From the NCBI GenBank assembly GCA_026125385.1, contig JAHCLG010000001.1, forward strand, positions 124,001 through 188,000: a stretch of 64,000 bases of DNA. Direction: 5' to 3'. The notes below the pieces were generated by a model that saw nothing but the letters and a program-made list of their open reading frames with translations, was not told where the DNA came from and ran no database searches. Made by a program: the position numbers and the translations under genes. The DNA comes from Legionellales bacterium (GTDB lineage: Bacteria; Pseudomonadota; Gammaproteobacteria; JAHCLG01). This document shows, piece by piece, positions 39,252-51,200 of the stretch (position 1 is the first letter of the stretch; each line of letters begins with the position of its first letter).

Positions 39252-42200
39252 TCATTGCACGCCGGTTACTTTTTCTAAGACATTCAGTGCGGTGGTATAG
39301 GTTTCATTGCGTGTTAAGCGACTGAAAAAATCATCTTGGCCGGGAATGGACTGAAACGCCATCAATGTCGCTTGCTCACCGCCTTGAAGGGCTGCTTTGC
39401 CTAATTCATGCCATTGAAAATGATGTTCAGTATGATCTAAAAAGCTTACGCCTTGAGTTGCAATATCCGCTGCGGTCGCCACAGCAGCACCCATCGCGGC
39501 ATCTTCCGCTGCCAGTGTCATTAAGTCGGGTAGGGTGAGCGAGCCTATCGCTGTGCCCGCTGCCGCATTGGCCGAGCCAAGCATGTCGGCATATAAGGCT
39601 GAGGCTAATCCATCGGTTACGACCGCTGCCACCACATCAATCACCGCCATTGCGACAATAGCCCACCATTTATGATGAGGATGATGCTCTTGTAACACGG
39701 GAATAGGCATATTGGGATAAAAGCTGCCGAATAATTCCACTTGTTCATCATCTACTGCCGTGCTTTGTTGAGCGTTGGTTAATTGCTCGGCTGGTGAAAT
39801 TAGTAAATGCGTGCCGGCTTCTGCGAAGGTTTGACTTAATGGAAATCCATTGGCAACATCACTCGCGCGAGTAGGATCGCCCAAATACCGAGATGCAATC
39901 GGCTCTAGCGAATCTCCTTGCTCGGCTGCAATCGTAATATTGGATTGAGTCGGTAAATTCCCAGTTTCGGCTGAGAGATGAATATCTTCATCAAATGAGA
40001 CGGGGGGTAAGGGGGCTGTCTCCAATACCGGGGATTGTAGTGGAATTAAGGCCATGGGTGTTTGACGGAATAGGCTAGTCATTGCCACTTGAGCGTCGGG
40101 TGAGAGTGATAATAAGTTGCCCGCACGTCCAATCAACTGCTGTTGATAATAAAAGAAATGCTCGAAATACCAATGGGTATCGACGTGCTGCATGGCTAAT
40201 ACACGCTGCCCTGTGGGTGTATTTAAAAATCGCATCGTCACCGGTGGAACGTGCGAGCCGGGATACCCACCCATCTTAACAATCGGCATGCCATAAGAGT
40301 CGACATATTCAACCACGGTGCCAAAAGCCGTATTGGCTTGATTGTTGCGGGTTCGCGTACCACTCGCCACCACGATGGTCGGTTCATCAAATCCTGCTTG
40401 TTGGTGGGTGATAGTATCATGTAACGTATCTTCCGGCACGGCATTACCATCGTAGGTTAACGTTTCATCTCGTGTTTGTCCTGTCACCACATTCGCATTG
40501 TCTAACTGAAACTGAGTTTGAGATGTCGTCACCGTACGACCGTCTGCAGATACGGTTACCACTTCTTGATGGTCTAAAGCAGCGGTATCGTTATAGCTTA
40601 AGGTCGTGACCTCACTTCGCGGTTGACTTGCCGCAGCGCGTTTTACATCCGCTTCTGCGGGCAGAGGATTATGATGAAACCAATCATTCAAGATTGAAGG
40701 ACGAGTACCCACATTATTATGGGTGATTTGATGAATGTATTGTCCGTGAAAAAATGTCCACTCCCACGACTCGCCATGATTATTGGCTATCTTTTGTAAA
40801 ATACCATTCGGATAATACGAGAGCGTATCGTAATTACCTTGCAAGTTGTTATCCGTTGAAGGGTATAACACCGTGACTCGTAAACCCGTTTTAGGATCAT
40901 ACTGGATTTCATAGCCTTGTTTCGCCGTGCGAATAATTTGATTATCTTGATAAACACCCTTGGCAATTAGAATGCGTCCGGCAGGTGTGCGTTTATAGTA
41001 ATTCACTTGCGACACTCTGGGATCATCACTTCCCCAGACACTCACGCCGTCAATCGTGATACATTGGCACAAAACAACAATGTTATTTGACCACATCAGG
41101 TAGCCATCGATATCATAACCGTGTTCGCCAGCATAAACTGTATCGCGCAAGGTATCCAATACCTTACCAGAAAAAGTAGTCCATCTATCCACCAGTAATT
41201 GGCCGTGTTGACCGGTTATTTGCTGACGATATTCTCGTCCATTTAAATCTTGCATTGTCCAAACACGTTGTTGCTCAACATCGTTAAAATGGAACAATGG
41301 TGAGCCATTGGCATTGTAAATAAACTGCTCGGCAAGCATTGGCGTTGGAGTCGGATCGTTACTTTCTATGGCTAAACTGGTGCCATGAATACTCGGATAA
41401 ACTTGATTGGGTGCGCTAGGTTTTGTGCTTTTGCGTGAGATGACTTGTTGCATGCGATTTAATTCGGAAGTTGTGATTACACCGCTTAAATCCGTATGGG
41501 TCATGGCCTCTCCTGAAAACGCCCGTTTCCAAGTCAATGCGGTACCATTCGGATATTGAATGGAAATAGGTTGACCGCTAGGGTAGTGATACGCAGTAAT
41601 CGATTGCATTTTTCCAGCAATAAATTCTCCATTTTGACGACCCATTGCGTCGAAAGAAAATGTGCGTAAAAAATAATCGTTTAACCTTATTTCTAATCCT
41701 AGCGCATTACATTGGTGATGAGTGATGTTATTGCACATATCGGTCGTGGTGACTAAATTACCCCGGGGATCGCGAGCCATTGTGATTGCCATGGCGCCAT
41801 TAATATCGCGATAAAGAATTTCACCATACGCAGAAACTCTGTATCGAATAGCTACTAAATCGCGATCGATCGCACTTAAGACATCACCTACGGCATTGAG
41901 CAAATAAACTTGATTCGCCCCAGATGCTGATTGCTTCACAATTAAATGCCCTGATGGGTTATAACCCGTTATCCGTTTGGGTCGAACTTTGCTGCCTTGA
42001 CTATTGGTAAGACTTACGACGCGACGTTCAGGCTCCGTGACCGACGTTTGTTTGCCCATTTTATTGGTTGTAAAATCGTAGCGATCGCCATTCGGTAAGG
42101 TGAGAGACGTTCGTGAAAAACGATCGTATTCTTGTCTTGCGACAGGAGTAGCCGCTTGATAAGGATTATAAACGGATGTTGGGAACCATATGCTGAGCAT

Positions 42201-45200
42201 GCCGTCGGTGTAATCAAAACAACTTACGATATTACCATCTTTGTTGGTTGGTCCCAAAGAGGATGCAGAAATGGTTTTTTTATGACTATCGCAAAAATTT
42301 AAAATGTAATGATAGCGGCCTCGATGAGCTAAACCTGGCGAAGGTATGGTTAGCATGCCATAGTTAGCATCAACATGAATATTTTCAAAATAAGGCCATT
42401 CTTGAGTAGAACGCGGATAATGTTTCAGCAGTTGCCAATCTGCATCGCTTAAATAATGCATGCTGGCTGTGGCGGTATCTTTGGGGATCGGATACACCAG
42501 TAGTTTGTTTTGACTGCTTGATAATATGCAAGAGGGTTCAATGTGATTAACTGTAACTAAATTAGGAATATTTCCACTGTAAATTTCAACGGGAAAACTG
42601 CCAGAGCTACCTGGCAAATAAAGCGTGACTCTCAGTGATGAATGAGTATTCATGACAACTCTATCGCCATAACTTCCCTGGGGTCCTAAATAGGCCATGG
42701 GCACTGGGCTAATCTGATTTATCACCGTGCTCCAACTATAGTTATCATGATGTTGGTAAGAAAGCCCAATGTCGGTTGCATAATGTGGAATTGCCAAACT
42801 ATATTCTGTTGTATCAATTTCTTTTGAAAAATTATAGGATTGCACGTCGCTTTCATACCCATCTGCAGTCACTTGCAAAGTCACATGAGTGGTGAATACT
42901 ATATTAGTTCTACAGCCTTGGAGTTGGGGTGGTAGTGTCCAAGAGAGTTTAGCCGTTAACCACTCTAAACTGAGGTTAACAACGGTTCCACTCAAATCTA
43001 TGCGAAGATTCGTCATCATCACTTCCCGCACCACGGTTTTTATTGCCCGGTTTGGCGTATAAATATCCATGATTTGCTCAAAGTCGGTGGGTTCACTCGC
43101 ATTCAGTTTATAATCTGCTTCCAGGGAAGTGTCGATAACAGAGGTTTCATTAAGCATTGTACTGCTTGAGCGAATTGGCGATATTTGATAACGGCCTGAT
43201 GGCATATCGCTGATATCGACAACACCATTGCTCACCGTTTTGGTATGAGTTAACACGCCATCGATTTTAAATGCGATCGCACTAACATCGGCATGATTGC
43301 CTGATATTGAGAGCGTTTTAGGGCTGGTCTGTTCGATGACGACGTTATAAGAGGTACCTGCTACATTAGTTTTCACGGGAATAATCACCACATCTCGGTA
43401 AGTGGGGTGAACCTCGAGTTCTTTGCTAATAGGATCTCGGAAATAATATTCAATGGTGCCTTGATATAAATCGGAGGGTAGAGTGCCAACTTTTATGCCG
43501 TAAACATTCGGAATATTGGTATTTTCTAATTGGCTTTTATTATAACGTTGAATAATACTCTCTTGCCCATACTGTCTTAAAGTTAAAATAGGCTCTAAGT
43601 AAGGTTCATTCGGTTTATCCCAACAAAATACTTGTTCAGCAGATTGGCTACTAGCATTTCCTGACCAATAACGGGCTGATAATAATTCTGGTGTGCGTGG
43701 TTCTACATAATCAAAGGTGGGACGTTGTTGAGTAATGACACGACCTTGTAAATCGCGGTATAAAATGGTTTGCATAACATAACGGTAAGAAGTATTAAAA
43801 AGGGCAGGAAGGTTATCAAGCGTTATTTTCATTAAATCTTGGCTGGCCGACTGCAACACGAGTGTCACATCGCCCACACCATTTGTTAATTCAATTTGGG
43901 CAACACCGTTATTACTATTATGCTGCCACGCAAATCCCAGACTATCTCGTGTATATTGAATAGGCGGATTATCATCATGCTGTTGCGCTACCAGAAAATC
44001 TGCATCCCATGTTTGCGTTAGCGTGTGCTGTTCATTATTTTCTGGCTGAGCTCTGGTTTCCTTGGTGATACGATCTTCCAAGTCGTATTGTTTTGAATGC
44101 AATAAAAGTTGTTGCGTTATCTCTCCTGTTTGGGAAAGAACAGAGGCTTGCTCACGCCAAATCCATTGGCGTGCTTTTTTTCGATTCGCTGTATAGGTGG
44201 TAAGTGAAACAGCGTTCATCGGATCTTGTCTCGCAATTTCCAATCCACGCAGATCCATGGCCATTAAAACTGTTCGACACTCTGCATTAGGATCGATTTG
44301 AAAACTTTGCTCAGAGGGATTTAAACAATGACTGTAATGATGTTTGGCAACAATATCTCCGTGAATATTATAGTCTAAGATAACTAAAGGCGTATAGGTG
44401 GTGCTAGCCGTTATGGCATTTTCTCTGGGGATTAACGTATACGCGTATAGCCTATCGAGCTTGTCGTAATAATAAAAGCGTGAGTAACCATTAATATCGG
44501 TGACTTTAATTTTTTTACCCGTGGGACTTAATTTAATATCCGTAGTGAGATCCTGGGTTTGATCGGCAACGTCATAATGACCATTTGCTAATTGAGTTAG
44601 TGTTTGATAAGTAATACTCGCCTGCATCATCCGCTCAATTTTTCCATTTCGATCACGAATGAAACTTCGTGAATGATCTTTTTTGATATCGACTGGTGTT
44701 GCAGCAATCACTGCTTCTAAAGCGCATCCATAAGCTGGCGCAGTTTGAGTGCTCGAGGGTGCAATGGGAATAATTGCGGGTGTGGGGCTGTGATAAAGGT
44801 AATGACCGATGATTTTACCAAAAGCATTAGTAAAGGTGAGGGATAATTGATCATCCTGCAATACACCTACTGCCTCTCCCGCATGATTTCGCCAAGTTCG
44901 TTTAATGCGATAAACGTTATTGACAGGATCAACCAATTCTTTTTTTAATATTTCTTCACCAAAAGCATTGTAGGTCCAGAGTGTTTCACGGTTTATTTTG
45001 ACTAACTTACCCCTTGCGGCAGTGTCACCTATCGTGGATGAAGGAATGAATGCTAACACAGGATCTGAGGTATATCTCACTTTTCGTCCGCATCGATCTA
45101 CTTCTCTGAAGAATTGGCGCACCCCGCCTGGGGCTAATTTTGTGGCAAATGCTTGCATCTGACTTAACGTTAATGCAGTATTCCGATAAGCACCTAAATC

Positions 45201-48200
45201 ATCATTGACTCGAGTGAGATAACGTTTAACACAAGTAGCCTCGGCATCTTCAAAGGTTGTGCTATAAATCCATTCTGTTAAATACTGGTTTTTATCCAAA
45301 CAAAAGCGCTTTCTGCCTAATCTATCGTATTGAGTAAAACGTACTGAATTTAGATCAGACTCCATAATAACTTGATTGCGAGTATTGAATACTTGCAAGG
45401 TTGACGTTACAGCATTGGTTGCAGGGTAGTCGTTTAATGAGGTGATCGCTTTAGTTGGATCATCTAGAGGAACATTTTCTACGGTACTGCCACAACGTGA
45501 TCCGCGCGGGGTATAGGCAAAGCCAATAGTTCGAGATTGATGAGAATTATAACCAGTGACAATTTCACTGATCTGAGAAGCATCATCATATTCGTAGCGT
45601 TGTATTTGCGGTCCAGTTTGATGAACGGCATTAATTTGGCCGGTCGTCGGATCGAGCGTAGTTTCAAGATAATCGTGTTCCGGTGTTAGCGTTTGCAACT
45701 GGCGTTGAGCAATATCATATTGAGTTTCCCAGGCATTACCTCGTTTATCGATGCGTCGCGTTTGTTTTTTTAGTGCGTTATAGGTAAATTTTTCACGACC
45801 ACCAAGTGGATCAGCACTCATTTCGACTAAATCACGTGCATCATAGATTTTCGTATGATGTCTATCGGCATTTTCATCGTGAGTGATTGTGCTAGCAATG
45901 GTGCTTAGATTGAGCGGTTCAGGAACTTGATGCAATGGGGTAGCATATTGAATCTCATCCACAAGATTATCGTTTTCATCATATCGAAATTCGGTTACGT
46001 AATAGATCACCTTCCCTTGTTCAAAATCACTGCGCAAGCAATACACTTCACGATTCAATATATCGAAACAGTGATATTGTTGACGATCTAAATCAGAGGT
46101 TTTTAGCGTATTAGTAATCGAGTCAATGGTTAGGGAGGGCGTGAGTGAGCTAATGGCTACCGGTTGTGAATAATGGCAATCGAAAATGCAATTTCCACGT
46201 TTATCATAACGTTTTTCTGACACTTCACCTTCTGCCGTTATGCTAAAACGAGGGCGTCCGCGATTATCGACTAAATCCCAACGTTGACGATCGGAATCAA
46301 TTTGATGAGCCAAGCAAAACTTTCTTACGACATCAATGCTGTTTGTTTCAAGTAATGCTGAGCTTACTGGGAGCGGTGTTTGGTATTGTCGTTGATAATA
46401 AATATGTCCGGAAGCAAGACGATGAAATTCGCTCACACGTGCGTTATTTTCATCAATATATTGCACTTCATAACAAGGATAAATAGTACCATCATAGAAA
46501 TAAATACTAATACTGTCATTAGAGTCAGTAACAACTAATTTACTAAGATCATCTACAGTTGTTGCACTGTTTATTTTACTAATATCGATGCGATTCGCAA
46601 AAATAGTATGTGACGTGAGTAAATCATCGGCATCAAAAATAAAGCCTTGAGTAGCGCCATCTGCAAAAACCGTATAACATTCATTTCCCACTGCATCAAA
46701 AATGTGAAATGTCGGTTGTTTTAGTGCGTTGTATTCTACGACACAACGTCCTAATCTGTCATGTTCATAACGAGTAATTAAGTTAAGCGCATCTGGGCGA
46801 TTGACTGAAATGGGATCAATAATACTTTGCTGCAGTCGACCCAATCCATCATAGTCATGATGTAGATAATATTGTATTGGCATATTGGGATCGCCAATTA
46901 TTTCATCGACAACTTGATCCTGAAAATTATAAGTAGTGAGATGGTGAATATTTAAATGGGTTTCTGCATCATTACTTTCATTTTCTTCAGAATCTATCAA
47001 GACAAAATTTTCTTCAGAGCAGGCGTCTTCTTCTGGATCATCAACGAGAATAAAATCTTCGTTACTAGCAGTCGATGAGTTTGAATGCGATAAATGTTGA
47101 TGGAATAATTTTGTACTTAATTCATTTAAATCTTTTTCTGGTTCAGGATCTGTAAAAATAACGCGAGCACGACCCATTTGATCTCGCACGGTGATAGTTT
47201 GAAATCCTCTTGGATCTTTCGAGGTGATAGTATCACCATGACTGTTTAGCGATACCTGCGTTTTATAGGTAGCATGATCGGGATCAAGAATTGTGATATT
47301 ATGTTCACCGGCTAAATTATATTGATTCAGCGTAATCAGAGCGTCACTTGGATTATTCGGATCATGTTCTGCTAATTCTTGTTGTTCACGTCCCGCCAGT
47401 GAAAACTGCTGGGTAGAAATACTGCCATCTGACAAATGAGTTAATACACAACGACTATTCCCATCCCACTGAAAACCCGTTTGCATGCCATCACGATCTT
47501 GGTGCACTAATAAATTATTAAACGCATCGTGCCATTCAATTTCTTTAGTGTTATCAGGATAAAATGTAGTCTTACTCCGATCCACTGCGTTAAACTCAAT
47601 GGTGGTTATCCGCCCAGCCGGTGATTTAATTTGCACACAACGATGAAACGCATCGGATACGTGATGGGTTGTTCGATTTAATGGTGCGATAATTTGTTGT
47701 AAATCGCCGCGCAAACTGTAGATAAATTTGGTAAATACGCCCATTTCATTAATATGTTTTTCTGTTTGGCCTAAAAAATTATAATCCCATTGCTGAGCCA
47801 AACTTAGATTACCATCTTGGCTGGTGCGAGTTTGTTGAATCATTAAATTACGTAAATCATATTCTTGAATTATGGTGATACTCTGCCCGCTACTTAATGG
47901 ATCGATTCGTTGTATTTCTTGGTTAAAGGGATTGTATTGGCGTTGAGTAATTGCCCCAATCGGATTGATAATTTTACAGATATTGCCGCGTGTGTCTTGC
48001 TGATAACGAGTGATACGATCACGAGCGGGATCACTAAGCTCGGTAATTTGTTTTATAAATTCAGTCTTTGCCAAACCACCACTTAAATTATTGAGTAAAT
48101 TATTTGGCAATAATTGATCCAATATGGTGTTAGAGGTCACTTCATTATCAAATGGGCTATAGGTTATCGCACAAATACCTCCTTTAGCATTGATGCTATA

Positions 48201-51200
48201 GACTAAGCGATGTAATGCATCGTAATAAAAATAGGTACTATACCCATCTGCATCGGTAGTCTGGATGCGTAAACCAATATCATCATATTGGTGTTGTTCA
48301 CCCTTAAGATTTGCATCCAGCTTAATTTTCGCGCAAACACTGGGATTATAATAGGCAATTAATTGTGAAAATCCATCATAAATAAATTGTTCTTCAATTA
48401 CTGCCGCTGATTCACCAACATAACCAGGTTGTGTTTGCACGGATTGTAATACTTTGCTGGATAAGGCTTGATCGGTTTTAAGTTTGCGAACGATTAAGCC
48501 CATGGAATCATATTCAAATTCGGTGCAGCACTGAGTGTGAGAATCCAGGATCGAAATAATATGATTATTTAAGTCATATTTTCGAGTAATTTTATGATCA
48601 CTAGGATGAGGGTTAGGTGCTTGAAATGGCGCATGTTGAATATCGGCAACAGGTAGGTAATAAGCGCGGGTGGATGCGATATAATTATTAGGTTTATAGG
48701 AACGTGTTGTTAAATATCCTTCTGGATCTAGGGTTGCAATTCTTCTTCCTAAGTTGTCATATCGGAAACGAGTAACACTGATTTTATTTGTTACGAGAGA
48801 TTTAATGTTAGTTAAATTATTATTTAACGCACATAGATCAATGTATCGAGTAACTTGAGTAGCATGATTTAATTTATCGTATTCGGTTTCAATTAAAAAG
48901 CCTTGAACCGTGTTATTAATAAATTTTGCAGCTTTGATTTGCGCAATTATATTATTATTTTTATCGTAAAAAAACTGGTGAAAATGATCGTGAGCAGGAT
49001 CGTTATTAGGAATAATTGTTTGTTGCTGATATACATTTAGCCATTGTTCATCACTTAAGCGAGTAGCAAATTCCGTTTTATTGAGCTTACGACCTTGATT
49101 ATCAAGTTGATACATCACTAAACTTCGATCGGGGCGATAATAATGCGTTTGACGATTTGCCGCATCATAGCGGAAAAATTGAGCACGATCAGTTTCGGGA
49201 TTGCTTAATTGTATTTGCCATTGTGAGGGCTGTGTTAATAAAATTAAATCGTTTACGCGTTTGCTGTATTTAATGATAGCAATTTGACGATTGCGTTCAT
49301 CATAGCGATATTCGGTCAAAATATTAAGTGCATTAAGGCTAGCGATTAGACGAGAGCGTTCATCTACGACTTTATGAGTTTGATTATTATCAGGATGAGT
49401 GATTAAAATGCGATTACCGGTATTGTCATAGCTGTATTGTGTGGTGCGGAGGATCGACTCAACTTGAATTTGTTGTTTGGTGATAAGACCGCGAGTATTC
49501 CAATAACGAGTTATTTGCTTTTTATTGGGATAAGTAATTTTTAGGCATTGTTTTGTGTCTTGATATTCTGTAAGCGTCGTACATTGCAATGGATCGGTAT
49601 GTGATACTAATCGACCAAGACCATCAAATTTTTTAGTGATAATGGAAAAATTACCTTCTGTATTAACTTTCGTGCGATGAGTCAAGCAATGAGAGAATGC
49701 ATCATATTCAAATTGTTGCTCTTGACAGTTATCATCCACCATACCGTTTCCATGTTCATCGACATGTATACACCCTTGTAAAAGCTTCAACTGTCCACGT
49801 TGATCATAACCAAATTGTTGCAAATGAATATGGTCTGGAGCTTGTGTGGCTACCCATTGTGTAATTTCTTCTAATCCAATTGCGGTGGTGAGTGACAGTC
49901 CAGTTAAATTATAAGTGTTATCTAGATAAATGCGTGTCGAAGCCAAGTTTTCATTTTCATCAAAACGATGCTCCTTCACTATACCTTGTGGATCAATTTC
50001 GAATACACACTGACGTTTATCGTTATAGACAAAACGTTTAGTAAAAGGCTGATTAGATTGGGCATCAGCAGTCGTACCATAAATCGTTTGAGTGAGTAAA
50101 AGTCCTGAATTAGGATCGCGATAATAGTGTTGCTGATTAATGTTATGATCATCGCGAGTAGTTACTGCATCGAAATTATCATACGCCACATGACTTACTT
50201 CGCCATTGGCATAATGAATTTCAGTGATTAGCGGCGTGTCATTTTGATAAACGTAGTCACATAAATCCGTTATTGTGTTGGAAAATTCAGAACTGAGACG
50301 ATGAATACGACCAACTTCATCTAGAACATATATACTTGAGTGTAGATTCGGATTGGTGATTTTAGTTTGATTATTTTCGTAAATAATATGGTAGCAGCTC
50401 GATTTATCTTCTCCTGCTTGAATGATATCTACGCGCTGTTGTTCATCGTAATGAAAATGTTGGCTTGTGCCATCACTTTGCTTAATGTCGATTAATTGAT
50501 GCGTTAGCGGATCATAATCAAAATGAATTTTATACGGTGTTGTATTATCCAAAGGAATACTGGTATCGATGATAAACGAATAAGTTTCATCCGCAAAAGT
50601 ATGTGAAATAAGTAGTGAGCTTTTTTCTGCGGTAACTTGTGTAATCTGCAATTGCTTATTTTGCCAGGTAAATGTGTAGCGCTCACCCGAGGGACAATCC
50701 AATTGTGTTAGGCGATTATTTTCATAATGAAATTGTAGGGTTTTACCATTGGCTAATTTTTTTGAGGTTAGCTGACCCTTTTGATTAAAACTTTCTTGGG
50801 TACCTGTTAATAATTCAACGTGTTGCCACCCAAGTTCCGCAGAATATTTTAATTGGCATTGACCTTCCCTTAAACCGCGCGCGACATAACAACCTAATGC
50901 ATTATCATAGCGATAATGAGTTTCTGAGCCATCTCCTTCGTTAATGATGATTTCAGAAAGAAAAATATTTGGCTCTGCTGGTGGGTTAAAGGAACGGAGA
51001 CATGATAAACGCCATGGTTGTTGAGGGTCTTGCGAGTTGTAGTGTGAACCCAATGAAAATGCAAAACCATTATCTTGCACAGTGGGAGAATAATTATTGA
51101 CCCCCAAATTACCCTGGGTGACATTTAAATTGATATCAAGTTTGGCCTGGCCCAACGATTGTGCTTTTTGAAAAGGAGTTAGTAAATCTTGGGTTGAACG

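Noticed and set aside
39106-39300. Stand-alone 64-codon gene on the + strand
   Set aside because: It is the second half of the frameshifted DUF4160 remnant and its end reads antisense into the Rhs gene.
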